DNA of 64,000 bases from Nocardioides daeguensis (GCF_019192965.1 NZ_JAHTKU010000010.1:62001-126000), one strand, 5' to 3'; positions 1-8,974 are shown, counted from the stretch's first letter. The notes: a model not told the origin generated them from the sequence alone. A program made the numbers and translations.

Positions 1-948
1 CGCGGTGGCGTAGGTGTGGCTCGGAGTGCGTCCGGTGCCGTTGCTGCCGTCGCCGAAGTTCCAGGCGTAGCTGAGGGTGTTCCCGTCGGGGTCGGTGGAC
101 CCGGAGGCGTCGAACGAGCACACCAGGCCGCTGCAGCTCGCGGTGAACGCGGCGGTCGGCGGGTTGTCGGTCAGGTCGCCGGGGGCGATCACGACCGAGA
201 AGGTGGCGCTGCGCGAGGAGGTGGTGCTGGTGGTGGCGGTGCGGGCGGCGGCCGTGCCGGTCGGCACCGGGGCCGCGGAGTCGCCCCAGACGCCGCTGAT
301 CTTGCCGGAGCCGGTGGTGGCCGCCGTGCTGCGCTGGGTGACGCCCCCGGGCAGCGTCCAGGTGGTGTCGGTGGAGGACTTCTCCGACCAGATGCTGACC
401 AGCCACGAGCCGGCCGCGGCGACCGGGATCGCGGGTGCGACATGGCTGGTTCCGGAGGTGTTCGACCCGCCGGCGAGCGCGGTGATGGACGGGGTGGCAC
501 CGGTGCTGCGGTAGGCCCCGACGGTCATCACCGACTTGGCCGACGCGCTGGTCGTGACGGTGACGTTGGTGTTCGCGTCGGTGGCCGTCGCGGTCCGGCT
601 CCAGAGCCGGCTGCGGATGCCGTCGCCGTCGCGGCCGGTGACCGCGGTCCAGCCCGCGACCGGTTCGGTGATGGTGCTCGCCGTCGAGTTGGTCGTGAGC
701 GAGAGCAGCAGCAGGTCGCCGGCCTGCACCTCGGTCGGGACCCGGACCACGTGCGAGGTCCGGTTGCCGGCGGTCCTGGCGGCGTTGACGAAGGAGACCT
801 CGCCGGCCGCCGCGTGGGCGGGCGGGGCGAGTGGCGCGAGCGCGGGGACGATGGCGAAGGCGGTGAGGATGGGGACGACCGCCTTGGCGACGCGCCGCCA
901 TCGTCGGCTGGGGACCGGTTGACACCGACTGGTGGTGGTTGAACGCAT
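1..948 (-). CDS. Secreted PKD-domain protein, 3' end outside window
   Basis: Open in frame from an ATG at 948 to the window edge (316 codons, no stop), so the C-terminus is missing. The start is preceded by GGTGAGG. Residues 1-46 form a Sec signal peptide (basic run RRWRR, hydrophobic core, AHA-A cleavage site). Residues about 50-260 are a Ser/Thr/Ala-rich beta-type region with no family I can name. From about residue 266 a PKD fold begins, recognisable by NPPTAAFTAS, DASGSTDPDGN and WNFGDG; the chain leaves the window inside it. PKD modules are common in cell-surface and polysaccharide-binding proteins. It is divergent from the polysaccharide operon starting at 1190, so a surface role tied to that locus is likely (inference). 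Confidence 0.85.
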   Translation of the reverse strand, partial: MRSTTTSRCQPVPSRRWRRVAKAVVPILTAFAIVPALAPLAPPAHAAAGEVSFVNAARTAGNRTSHVVRVPTEVQAGDLLLLSLTTNSTASTITEPVAGWTAVTGRDGDGIRSRLWSRTATATDANTNVTVTTSASAKSVMTVGAYRSTGATPSITALAGGSNTSGTSHVAPAIPVAAAGSWLVSIWSEKSSTDTTWTLPGGVTQRSTAATTGSGKISGVWGDSAAPVPTGTAAARTATTSTTSSRSATFSVVIAPGDLTDNPPTAAFTASCSGLVCSFDASGSTDPDGNTLSYAWNFGDGSNGTGRTPSHTYATA

Positions 949-1091
949 CTGCCTCACCGTCCCCGCACTCGCATGGCCCTCGGTCCAGAGGGCGCTGCGA
1001 TCGTGTCAACCGTCACGGCTCGCGGCATGACCGATATTGGGCAGGTCTCGGCACCGTGGCAGCCGTCCGCGGGACCGGTCACCACACCCGT

Positions 1092-1109
1092 CCCACAAAT
1101 TGGGGGTAT
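1092..1109. promoter_or_regulatory. Dyad element shared by polysaccharide promoters, copy 1
   Basis: CCCACAAATTGGGGGTAT lies between the divergent genes starting at 948 and 1190. Read toward 1190 it gives AAATTGGGGGTAT about 85 bases before the ATG; read the other way it gives AATTTGTGGGAC. Similar elements occur at 8961-8974 and 14545-14566. It may be a regulator site; the neighbouring LuxR regulator (17377-18063) is one candidate. A possible -10 (CATAGT) follows at 1146-1151. The 241-base gap has no gene. Confidence 0.4.
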
Positions 1110-1189
1110 CCGCGCACCTGCCCTCCGGCAGCCCGCCGAGATGCCCATAGTGGGTCGGTCGTCGTGGGGATGACATCCAGGGAGGTGCG

Positions 1190-2584
1190 ATGGGACAGCG
1201 CCGCTTCATCACCGTGCGCCTCGTGCTCGCAGCGGTCCTGGTGGCCGCGCTCGGGGCGGGGGCCGCCGTGACGTGGGCGCGGCACCGGCAGGCCGAGCAC
1301 GTCGCGACCGCCGTGATCATGCTGCACCCGCTGGAGGGCAACGCCTACAGCCCGGGCGGGCGCGGGGACGACCTGGTGAACCTCGAGACCGAGGCCCAGG
1401 TGCTCCGCTCGGACGCCGTGGCCCGGGCCGTCCTCGACAGGCTCGGTGAGAAGGGCGAACCGAGCGACCTGCTGCCGTCCGTCTCCGTCTCGGTGCCACC
1501 GAACACCCAGCTGCTCGACATCACCGCCCGCGGACCCGACGACGCGACCGCGGTCGCGCGGGCGTCGGCGTTCGCCGACGTCTACCTCCAGTTCCGCCGG
1601 TCGCGGACCGAGTCGGCGGTCTACGAGCGGACCTCGCGCCTCGAGGAGCTGGTCAGCCTGCGCGAGGACGAGCGCGACGCCGCCGTCGCGCGGCTCGACA
1701 AGCTGCCCCAGGCCGCGCCCGAGCGTCAGCTGTTGGAGCAGCAGGTGCAGGAGGTGGTCGTCCAGATCAGCTCGCTGCGCGCCCAGCTCGCCGGGGCCCA
1801 GGCGGTGGGGCTCGACCCCGGGCAGCTGGTCACCCCGGGCCAGGTCGTCGGCGCCGGCCCCTGGGCGAGCCCGCTGCGCGCCGGCACGCTCGGCGCGCTG
1901 CTCGGCCTGCTGGTCGTGCTGTTCGTCGGGATGTCGCGCGCCGGCCGCACCGCACCCGACGTGGTGCGCGGCCTCGCCGACCTCGACGACGACGGGCCGG
2001 TCCCCCTCGGTGTCGTCACGGCCCCGGTCCGGGCCGACAGCGACGTGATCGCCCAGGTGCGGTCCGCGGTGCTCGCTGTCGGCTCGGACCGGCCCCCGGT
2101 CGTCACCGTCGCCCTGCCCGGCCGGGAGTACCCGCTGGCCTTCGCGGCGCTCGCCGAGTCGCTGACGCGGGCCCGGTACGAGGTGGTGACCGTCGACCTC
2201 GCGCTGCCGGCCGTCGTCGCGGCCATGTCCGAGCTGGTGCTGCAGGACGCGGTGGTCGACGACGTCCTCGTCGCCGACGGGGACTTCCACAGCCGGCTGC
2301 ACCCGGTCACCGAGGCGAGCGCGACCCGCGCGGACTTCGCCGACCTCGCCGCCTCCGCCGAGATGAGGCGCAGCCTGGCCGAGCTCGCCAAGCGAGCGGA
2401 CCTCGTCCTGGTCCGCTCACCCGGGCTCGCCACCCCGGTCGGCCGGGCCCTGCTGGCCGCGTCGACCGCGGTGGTCGTCGAGTTCTGGCCCCATGTCTCG
2501 ACCCGGGCCGAGATCGACACCGTGCTGGTCGAGGCAGAGCGGGTGTCCACCCACGTGGTCGGCCTGGTCGAGGTGGACTCGTGA
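1190..2584 (+). CDS. Wzz-like chain-length/export protein with degenerate ATPase tail
   Basis: 464 residues. TM1 is at about 5-29 and TM2 at about 229-246, enclosing an extracytoplasmic coiled region (MLHPLEGN..., ETEAQVLRSD) typical of Wzz/CapA polysaccharide co-polymerases. After TM2 the cytoplasmic part (about 300-460) has the fold pattern of a BY-kinase/ParA-like domain, but the Walker A position reads VALPGREYPLAFA and lacks the GK[ST] loop. I see no Tyr cluster at the C-terminus. It probably scaffolds Wzy/Wzx-dependent export rather than phosphorylating. The start is an ATG with GGGAGG upstream. It heads a five-gene operon and overlaps the next gene by four bases. Confidence 0.82.
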   Translation: MGQRRFITVRLVLAAVLVAALGAGAAVTWARHRQAEHVATAVIMLHPLEGNAYSPGGRGDDLVNLETEAQVLRSDAVARAVLDRLGEKGEPSDLLPSVSVSVPPNTQLLDITARGPDDATAVARASAFADVYLQFRRSRTESAVYERTSRLEELVSLREDERDAAVARLDKLPQAAPERQLLEQQVQEVVVQISSLRAQLAGAQAVGLDPGQLVTPGQVVGAGPWASPLRAGTLGALLGLLVVLFVGMSRAGRTAPDVVRGLADLDDDGPVPLGVVTAPVRADSDVIAQVRSAVLAVGSDRPPVVTVALPGREYPLAFAALAESLTRARYEVVTVDLALPAVVAAMSELVLQDAVVDDVLVADGDFHSRLHPVTEASATRADFADLAASAEMRRSLAELAKRADLVLVRSPGLATPVGRALLAASTAVVVEFWPHVSTRAEIDTVLVEAERVSTHVVGLVEVDS

Positions 2585-4080
2585 GCGACCTGGCCCCGGA
2601 GACCGACGGTGAACGCCGCCACCTGCGCGCCGTCGCGCGGGGGAGTGCGGCCACCCTCGCCGGGGCGCTGCTCAGCACCCTCGCCGGGTTCGGCCTGGTC
2701 CTCCTCGTCACCCGGAGCGTGCCCGCCGACACCGCCGGCCGCTTCTTCGCCGCCACGGCGGTGTTCCTGGTCGCGCTCGCGACGGCCGGACTCGGCACGG
2801 ACACCGGGCTCGCCCGCTTCGTCCTGCGCGACGACCGGCCGGACGTCGTCCGACGCCTCGTCCGGGTGGCCGGGATCCCGGTCGTGCTCGTCGCCTGCCT
2901 GCTCGCGCTCGCCCTCGCGGCCTGGGTGCCCGACACCCGAGCGCTGGTGTGGGCGCTCCCGCTCGCCGCGACCGCCGACCTGTGCCTGGCGAGCGTGCGT
3001 GCGCACGCGCTGTTCCGCGCCACCGTCGTCGTCGACCGGATCGTGCGGCCCGGCGTCCAGGTGGTGCTCGTGACGCTGGTGCTGTTGCTCGGGCTCCCGG
3101 GCGGGTGGCTCGGGGCCGCCTGGGCGGCGGCGTACGTCGGCAGCGCGGTGCTCGCGGGCCGCGCCCTGCGGGCGGTGAGCGCCGGAGGCTCGGGTGGGGC
3201 GGCGCAGCGGGCGGCCGTGGGGCCGCGGGAGTTCTGGTCCTTCACCTGGCCGCGAGCGGTCGCCCGGATCGCGCAGGTCGGGGTGCAGCGGCTCGACATC
3301 GTGCTCGTCGCGTGGCTGCTCTCCCCGATGCACGCCGCGGTCTACACGGTCGCGACCCGCTTCGTCGTGTTCGGGCAGCTCGCCAACCAGGCGGTCTCGA
3401 CGGTGGTGCAGCCGCGGTTCACCCTGATCCTGGCCGGGCCGCCCGACGAGGCGCCGGCACTCGTCAACCGGGTCTTCGGGGTCACGACCGGCTGGAGCAT
3501 CCTGCTCGCCTGGCCCGTCTACCTCGGTGTCGCGGCCGCCCCGGCCGCCTATCTCGGGTGGTTCGGGCCGTCGTACGTCACCGGCGAGGCGGTCACCGTC
3601 GCCCTCGTCATGGCCGCGGGCATGCTGGTCGCCGTCGCCTCCGGACCCGTGGACACCCTGCTGCTGATGACCGGGCGCAGTGGCCGCAGCCTCGCCAACA
3701 CGCTCGTCGCGCTCGGCCTCGACGTCGGCCTGTGCCTGGTGCTCGTCCCGCGGATCGGCATCGCCGGGGCGGCCGTCGCCTGGGTGGCGGCCGTGGTCGT
3801 GCGCTGCGTGCTCGCCGTCCTCCAGCTCCGCTCCGACATCGGCCTGGCCCCGCAGCTCGGTCAGCTCCTCCTCGCTGCCGCGCTGCCGTTGGGCTGCGTC
3901 GGCGTACCCGTCGCCCTCGTCGCGCTGGTCGGGCTCTCCCCGCTCGGCTGGCTGGTCACCTGCCTGGCGGCGGGCGCCGGGTACGCCGTCGTGGTCTGGC
4001 GGCTGCGCGCCCGGCTCGCGGTCGACGTCTTCGCCTCCGGCCTCCGGCGCCGGGACCGCACCCTGGCGGTGGCGGCATGA
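2581..4080 (+). CDS. Polysaccharide flippase (Wzx/MVF-type)
   Basis: 499 residues with about 12-14 hydrophobic helices and short loops, as in lipid-linked oligosaccharide flippases of the MOP superfamily (PF01943/PF13440 type). The N-terminus carries RGSAATLAGALLSTLAGFGL followed by a charged loop (TRSVPADTAGRFF), typical of Wzx. It would move undecaprenyl-linked repeat units across the membrane before polymerisation. The GTG start overlaps the upstream stop (GTGA), and its own stop overlaps the sulfotransferase ATG (ATGA), so the operon is translationally coupled. Confidence 0.88.
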   Translation: MSDLAPETDGERRHLRAVARGSAATLAGALLSTLAGFGLVLLVTRSVPADTAGRFFAATAVFLVALATAGLGTDTGLARFVLRDDRPDVVRRLVRVAGIPVVLVACLLALALAAWVPDTRALVWALPLAATADLCLASVRAHALFRATVVVDRIVRPGVQVVLVTLVLLLGLPGGWLGAAWAAAYVGSAVLAGRALRAVSAGGSGGAAQRAAVGPREFWSFTWPRAVARIAQVGVQRLDIVLVAWLLSPMHAAVYTVATRFVVFGQLANQAVSTVVQPRFTLILAGPPDEAPALVNRVFGVTTGWSILLAWPVYLGVAAAPAAYLGWFGPSYVTGEAVTVALVMAAGMLVAVASGPVDTLLLMTGRSGRSLANTLVALGLDVGLCLVLVPRIGIAGAAVAWVAAVVVRCVLAVLQLRSDIGLAPQLGQLLLAAALPLGCVGVPVALVALVGLSPLGWLVTCLAAGAGYAVVVWRLRARLAVDVFASGLRRRDRTLAVAA

Positions 4081-4952
4081 TCCGCGCCCTCGCCAGCCGC
4101 CTGCGCCCGGTGCTCCCGCCCCGGCTGCGCCGGGCCGCCCGGGCGGTGCTGCTCGGCTGGGGCTGGCTCACCGCCGACCTGCGCCAGGAGCCGAGCATCG
4201 TCGTGCTCGGAGCCCAGCGGGCCGGTACCACCACCCTGTTCCGCCTCCTCAGCGAGCACCCCGGGCTGTGTCGCCCGACGGTCGACAAGGGCACCGGCTA
4301 CTTCGACGACGGCTACCGGCACGGCCGGCGCTGGTACCGCGCGCACTTCCCGCTGCGCTGGACCACCCGCGGCCGAAGCACCTTCGAGTGCAGCGGCTAC
4401 TACCTCTTCCACCCGCTCGCTGCCGCGCGGATCGCTCGCGACCTGCCCGGGTGCCAGGTCGTCGCGCTCGTCCGGGACCCGGTGACCCGCGCCCACTCGG
4501 CTCACCGCCACGAGTCGGCGCGCGGCTTCGATCAGCTCCCGTTCGCCGAGGCGGTGGCCCGCGAGGCCGAGCGGACCGCCGGCCAGACCGAGCTGCTCGC
4601 CGAGGCGCCCGGCGCGACCAGCTTCTCGCACCGGCACCACGCCTACCTCCAACGCGGCGAGTACGCCGTCCAGATCGACCGCTACGTCGCCGCGCTCGGC
4701 CGCGACCGCGTGCACGTGGTCGACGCCGACGCGCTCTTCGCCGACCCGGTCGACGTGTACGTCGACCTCCAGCGCCGGCTCGGCCTGCCCGTGCACCGGC
4801 CGGCCGTGGTCGGGCGCTGGAACGAGCGCCCCGGCGCGCCCCTGCCCCCCGAGCTGGCGGCCCACCTCCGCCGCTACTTCGACGCACCCGATGCCGCCCT
4901 CGCCGACCACCTCGGCAGGACGCCCAGCTGGCGAGAGGAAGCCACGACATGA
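4077..4952 (+). CDS. Sulfotransferase family protein
   Basis: 291 residues. A 5'-phosphosulfate-binding loop is visible at about 44-54 (GAQRAGTTTLF, after the strand SIVVL). The 3'-phosphate-binding segment is at about 128-142 (VALVRDPVTRAHSAH). Both are hallmarks of PAPS-dependent sulfotransferases (PF00685/PF13469). The substrate is probably a sugar of the polymer made by this locus, giving a sulfated polysaccharide (inference from position). The ATG overlaps the flippase stop, and the gene ends with an ATGA overlap into the methyltransferase. Confidence 0.85.
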   Translation: MIRALASRLRPVLPPRLRRAARAVLLGWGWLTADLRQEPSIVVLGAQRAGTTTLFRLLSEHPGLCRPTVDKGTGYFDDGYRHGRRWYRAHFPLRWTTRGRSTFECSGYYLFHPLAAARIARDLPGCQVVALVRDPVTRAHSAHRHESARGFDQLPFAEAVAREAERTAGQTELLAEAPGATSFSHRHHAYLQRGEYAVQIDRYVAALGRDRVHVVDADALFADPVDVYVDLQRRLGLPVHRPAVVGRWNERPGAPLPPELAAHLRRYFDAPDAALADHLGRTPSWREEATT

Positions 4953-6196
4953 CCGACCTGCTGCACCGTCCGCGTAACCGGCACCTGCTGACCGCCTCGA
5001 GCCGTCACCGGATCGCGCGGGTCGCCCGCTGGCACCCCGGGCTGCGTGAGGTGCCGGTGGCCAAGCTGCTGCTGGGCGGCCAGAACGGCATGACCGCGGC
5101 CGAGTTCGCCACCGCGATGGGCGACCCCCTGTGGCCCTCACGCCGGGTCGCCGACGGACCGCACGCCGGACTGCTCGCGTTGGCCGCGGGCAACGGCGGG
5201 CTGAGCGACGAACAGCTGCTGGCGACGCCCTACGCCCGGATGGCGCGGACCTGCATCCGCCAGACCGGCCGCTACTTCGCCGCGGCCGATGCCGCCGGGG
5301 TGGTCGACCAGGCGCGAGACTTCCTGGCCGGCGGCCCCTCCGGGGACGGTACGCCGGCCGGTGACCTGCACTCGCCACCGGGCCAGCCGGTACTCGTCGT
5401 ACCGGTCGCCCACTCGGACTGCTTCCAGGTCCTCGACGGGCACCACCGGGTCGCGCAGGCGGCCGCCGCAGGGGAGACGACGGTGCAGGTGAGGGTGCGG
5501 CGCGGCGAGGTGACCACCCCGCTGCAGGACCTGCTGCGGAGGATGTCGTGGCTCGAGGGCGGCCGTCAGCTCTACCAGCCGATCGCGTCGCCGGAGCTCG
5601 CGTCGCAGTGGCCGACCGTGCGCTGCTGCGTCGACCGCCTCGAGGCGATGGACGCCTTCCTGCGCCGGGCGATCGGGCCCACCCTCGGGGGGCGCTACCT
5701 CGACGTCGCCAGCTGCTACGGCTGGTTCGTCGGACAGATGGGCGAGCTCGGCTTCGACGCGGAGGGCCTGGAACGCGATCCCCTCGGCGCCACCCTCGGG
5801 CGGCTGGTCTACGGCGTCGACCCGTCGCAGATCCGGATCGGCGACGCCGTCGACCTGCTGCGCAGCACCCGAGAGACCTGGGACGTCGTGTCCTGCTTCA
5901 GCCTGCTGCACCACTTCGTGCTCGGCCGTGGCAGCTGCGACGAGGTCGAGCTGGTCCGGCTGCTCGACCGGGCGACCGGGCGGATCCTGTTCCTCGACAC
6001 CGGCCAGGAGCACGAACGCTGGTTCCGCTCCTCGCTCCGCGGCTGGAACCCCGCCCACATCCGGGCGTTCCTGCTGGAGCACACGACCTTCGACCAGGTC
6101 CTCGACCTCGGCCCCGACCGCGACGCCGTCGGCCCCTACGCCGACAACTACGGCCGGCACCTGTTCGCCTGCGTCCGGACGGAGGCGAACAGGTGA
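4949..6196 (+). CDS. ParB-like domain fused to class I SAM methyltransferase
   Basis: 415 residues in two modules. The N-terminal half ends in a ParB/sulfiredoxin-like motif, VLDGHHRVAQA (Asp near residue 163), preceded by VLVVPVAHSDCFQ. From about residue 249 a Rossmann methyltransferase starts with RYLDVASCYGWFV (SAM loop), an acidic GLERDP at the end of strand 2, and WDVVSCFSLLHH at motif IV. It presumably methylates a glycan or glycolipid intermediate of the surrounding pathway. The role of the DGHHR module is unknown; in ParB it binds CTP, in sulfiredoxin ATP. It overlaps both neighbours by four bases. Confidence 0.8.
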   Translation: MTDLLHRPRNRHLLTASSRHRIARVARWHPGLREVPVAKLLLGGQNGMTAAEFATAMGDPLWPSRRVADGPHAGLLALAAGNGGLSDEQLLATPYARMARTCIRQTGRYFAAADAAGVVDQARDFLAGGPSGDGTPAGDLHSPPGQPVLVVPVAHSDCFQVLDGHHRVAQAAAAGETTVQVRVRRGEVTTPLQDLLRRMSWLEGGRQLYQPIASPELASQWPTVRCCVDRLEAMDAFLRRAIGPTLGGRYLDVASCYGWFVGQMGELGFDAEGLERDPLGATLGRLVYGVDPSQIRIGDAVDLLRSTRETWDVVSCFSLLHHFVLGRGSCDEVELVRLLDRATGRILFLDTGQEHERWFRSSLRGWNPAHIRAFLLEHTTFDQVLDLGPDRDAVGPYADNYGRHLFACVRTEANR

Positions 6197-7362
6197 GCAC
6201 CGACCTCCTCGACGCCGCGGCCGAGCTGTGGCCCGGCGCCGACCTGGTCCCGGAGGGCAGCGTCCGCGACGACCGTCCGGTCCGGGCGCGGTACGCCGTG
6301 ATCAGCCGCGGCGACAGCCCGACCGTCCTCGTGCCGGTCGAGTCGTCGGTCGCCGCCGGCGCGTCGCTGCGCCGGATCAGCACCGCCTCCACCTGGTGGG
6401 ACACCACCACCCGGGTGGCGGCGGGTGCGGCCGTCCGCGCGGTCCCGCGGCTGCTGCGGCACCGGGTCGAGGTCCGCGGCGGCACCGACGGCCTCGCCGA
6501 GCACCTGTCCGGTGTCCTCGGCACCCCGGTCAGCTTCAGCATCAGCATCGGCACCGCCCGGGTGAACCGGAAGCCGGTGCTGCAGGTGTTCGACGGCCGC
6601 GGACGGTGCCGCGCGTTCGTGAAGGTCGGCTGGTCGGGCAACACCTGTGCGGACGTGACGGCCGAGGGTCGCGCGCTCGCGGCCGTGACCGCCCAGCCGT
6701 ACCGGTACGTCGTGCCGCCGGCGTTGCTCGCCCGCACCTCCTGGCAGGGCCGGCCGGTGCTCGTCGTCGGGCCGCTCGAGCCGTCGCCGTGGCGACGCCA
6801 CCGCCACTCCTGGTCGCCGCCGACGGCTGCGATGGACGAGCTCGCCGAGCGGTTCGCGGCGCCCGACGGCCCGCTCGGCGACTCGGCCTGGTGGCACCGT
6901 CAGTGGCAGGTCACCGGCAACCTGGCCGACCCGGTCTCGCGGGGCCGGTTCGGCCGCGCCCTCGAACGGGTCTGCGCCATCGCTGGTCACCGCGACCTGC
7001 AGTGGGGCGCGTGGCACGGCGACTGGACGCCGTGGAACATGGCACCCGCCGGCGAGCAGGTGCTGCTGTGGGACTGGGAGCGCTTCGAGACCGGCGTCCC
7101 GCGCGGTCTCGACGCCCTGCACTACGTCGTCAACGCGCTCAACTCCGGCGCCCCGGCGTCGGCGGAGGGCGTGCTGCGTGCGCTCACGCTGGCGTCGTAC
7201 CGGGACCGGAGCCTGGGGGGCGAGCCGCACGTGCAGAGCATGCTCTACCTCGTCGCGATCCTCACGCGGTACCTGCAGCTGGTCGACGTCCCCGGCGGCG
7301 AGCACATCTCGACGCGGGCGATGCAGACGCTGGTGGCGCTGGAGCACCTGACCGACGTGTAG
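6193..7362 (+). CDS. APH-fold phosphotransferase (probable sugar/lipid kinase)
   Basis: 389 residues, GTG start overlapping the upstream stop. The C-terminal lobe carries the aminoglycoside-phosphotransferase/choline-kinase catalytic loop HGDWTPWN (about 275-282) and a metal-binding DWE in place of DFD (about 294). The N-terminal lobe has AFVKVGWSG, where the Lys could be the ATP-binding residue. As the last gene of the polysaccharide operon it more likely phosphorylates a biosynthetic intermediate than an antibiotic. The substrate cannot be read from sequence. It is followed by 44 bases without a clear hairpin and then a facing gene. Confidence 0.75.
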   Translation: MSTDLLDAAAELWPGADLVPEGSVRDDRPVRARYAVISRGDSPTVLVPVESSVAAGASLRRISTASTWWDTTTRVAAGAAVRAVPRLLRHRVEVRGGTDGLAEHLSGVLGTPVSFSISIGTARVNRKPVLQVFDGRGRCRAFVKVGWSGNTCADVTAEGRALAAVTAQPYRYVVPPALLARTSWQGRPVLVVGPLEPSPWRRHRHSWSPPTAAMDELAERFAAPDGPLGDSAWWHRQWQVTGNLADPVSRGRFGRALERVCAIAGHRDLQWGAWHGDWTPWNMAPAGEQVLLWDWERFETGVPRGLDALHYVVNALNSGAPASAEGVLRALTLASYRDRSLGGEPHVQSMLYLVAILTRYLQLVDVPGGEHISTRAMQTLVALEHLTDV

Positions 7363-7406
7363 CGGCCAGGCGCCCCAGCGCCTCCGGGTGGAACGGGTGG
7401 AACGGG

Positions 7407-8855
7407 CTACTTCAGCGTCGGCGACCCGGACAGGGCCTGCGCGAAGGCGTTGCGCTTGGTCGTGGTCCCGAGGTTCCACGGCGCGATGCTGTTGAGCGTG
7501 GTGTCGAAGTAGCTGTAGGCGATGCCGCCGTAGGTCTCCATCAGGTCCACGGCGTTGGGAATCTCGGTGGGCCGCACCTCGGCGGCCGTGTCGGTCACCC
7601 CGGTCTCGCCGAGCGCCCACTCCGTGCCGACGGACTGTGCCCAGGTCGAGATCTTCTGGTAGTACTGCGCGAAGTCGGTCCACTTCGTGGTGGTGGTGCC
7701 GTTCTTCACGACGCCGTACTGCTGGTAGATGTCGAACCCGGCCACGTCGATCTTCACGCCGCGCGGCCAGATGTTGGCCAGGCTGTACGCCGGGTCGCCG
7801 TAGAACTGGTTCCAGCCGGTCACGACGACGGTGAACGCCACGTTGGGTGCGGCCTTGCGGACCAGTGGAGCGAGGTGCTCCTGCATCCGGCGCCACTCCT
7901 GGATGTCGCCGTCACCCTCCGGCTCGTGGTGGAAGGCGACCCACACCGGGCCGCCCAGCGCGGCCAGCCGCTGGGCGAGGTCGTTCGCCCAGGCGTCGCC
8001 CTTGCCGTTGGCCATGTCGGTCCACGAGTACGGCAGCTTGAAGCTGATCCACGGCAGCCGGCCGACGGCGAGGTCGGCCTGCGCGTTGCGCACCGCACTC
8101 GCGACACCGGTCGCGCTGTAGTAGGTGCGCCGGACCCCGAGGTGGCCGCCGAGCTGCTGCTCGAGCGTGGTCGGGTCGGTGTTGGAGCCGTGGGCGGCGC
8201 CGACGTAGGTTCCGCACGACGGGATGCCGCGCGCCGTACGACCGCAGCCGTTGGTCAGGTTCGCGACGTTGCCCTCGGGCGAGGTGACGGTGTTGCTGCC
8301 GCCCCCCTTCCGGTCGACGCTCAGGTCGTCGACGAGCACCTTCTCGCCGGAGCGCACGTGCGGTGCCCGGATGCGCAGTCGCAGCGCCGAGTTGCGCTTC
8401 TTCGTGGTCACCCGCACCTGGAGCCGCGACCAGGCGCCGGCCTTCGTCGTCACCTTGGTCGAGCGCACCTGGACGGTCTTGCCGGCGCGGACCTCGCGGA
8501 CCCGCAGGCCCACCTGCCGCTCCGTCACGGTCCGCACCCACACCCGGACGACGTACGACGCCCCGGCGGCGTGCTTGCGAGCGAACCGGTGCTGGCTGAC
8601 GGTGTCCGCCGGGCCCAGCTTGGCCCGCACCACCATCGCCCGCGTGTTGTTGCGTCCGGCGCCCTGGCGCGAGAGCGCCACGCGGCTGCCCTTCACCCCG
8701 GCGAAGCCGTCCAGGTGGGTCTCGAAGCTGCCCGTCGGCGCGGCGCCGGCCGTCTTGGTCTTCGACTGGGCCGGAGGAACGGCCGCGACCGCTCCGATCA
8801 TCAGCATCGCCAGCACGGCGACCAGCCAGGTCCATCGTCTGTTGGCGTTCTTCAC
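7407..8855 (-). CDS. Secreted GH26-like glycoside hydrolase with carbohydrate-binding N-domain
   Basis: 482 residues with a signal peptide at about 1-30 (hydrophobic core VAVLAMLMIGAVAAV). Residues about 40-180 look like a beta-sandwich carbohydrate-binding module (GSFETHLDGF... GEKVLVDDLSVDR). The catalytic barrel follows: CGTYVGA, VWVAFHHEPEGD with the likely acid/base Glu at about 311, and ALGETGVTD with the likely nucleophile at about 417. A gap of roughly 105 residues suits the beta-mannanase clan GH26. In this locus it could trim or release the exported polymer, like lyases of other exopolysaccharide operons (inference). Exact specificity is unknown. Confidence 0.8.
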   Translation of the reverse strand: MKNANRRWTWLVAVLAMLMIGAVAAVPPAQSKTKTAGAAPTGSFETHLDGFAGVKGSRVALSRQGAGRNNTRAMVVRAKLGPADTVSQHRFARKHAAGASYVVRVWVRTVTERQVGLRVREVRAGKTVQVRSTKVTTKAGAWSRLQVRVTTKKRNSALRLRIRAPHVRSGEKVLVDDLSVDRKGGGSNTVTSPEGNVANLTNGCGRTARGIPSCGTYVGAAHGSNTDPTTLEQQLGGHLGVRRTYYSATGVASAVRNAQADLAVGRLPWISFKLPYSWTDMANGKGDAWANDLAQRLAALGGPVWVAFHHEPEGDGDIQEWRRMQEHLAPLVRKAAPNVAFTVVVTGWNQFYGDPAYSLANIWPRGVKIDVAGFDIYQQYGVVKNGTTTTKWTDFAQYYQKISTWAQSVGTEWALGETGVTDTAAEVRPTEIPNAVDLMETYGGIAYSYFDTTLNSIAPWNLGTTTKRNAFAQALSGSPTLK

Positions 8856-8960
8856 ACGCCACCTCCCCGAATCCGGCCGTGGGGAGCATGATCACGGCCT
8901 CGTCATCTCTTCTCGATCGGCTCGATTGGAACCAGTCCGAGGGGTTGCGACCAATCTTGT

Positions 8961-8974
8961 CCCCCAAATGGGGG
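8961..8974. promoter_or_regulatory. Dyad element shared by polysaccharide promoters, copy 2
   Basis: CCCCCAAATGGGGG is a near-perfect dyad 106 bases upstream of the GH26-like gene's start. In that gene's direction it reads CCATTTGGGGGACAAG, matching the TTTTGGGGGACTAATG of the copy at 14545-14566. Confidence 0.4.

Noticed and set aside
1079..3333. Long open frames opposite to the Wzz-like and flippase genes
   Set aside because: Third-position GC makes antisense frames stay open. They lack ribosome sites and show the repetitive Arg/Gly/Pro composition of shadow frames.
6193..7362. Aminoglycoside resistance gene
   Set aside because: The APH fold is shared by many kinases; the gene is the coupled last member of a polysaccharide operon and no resistance context exists.
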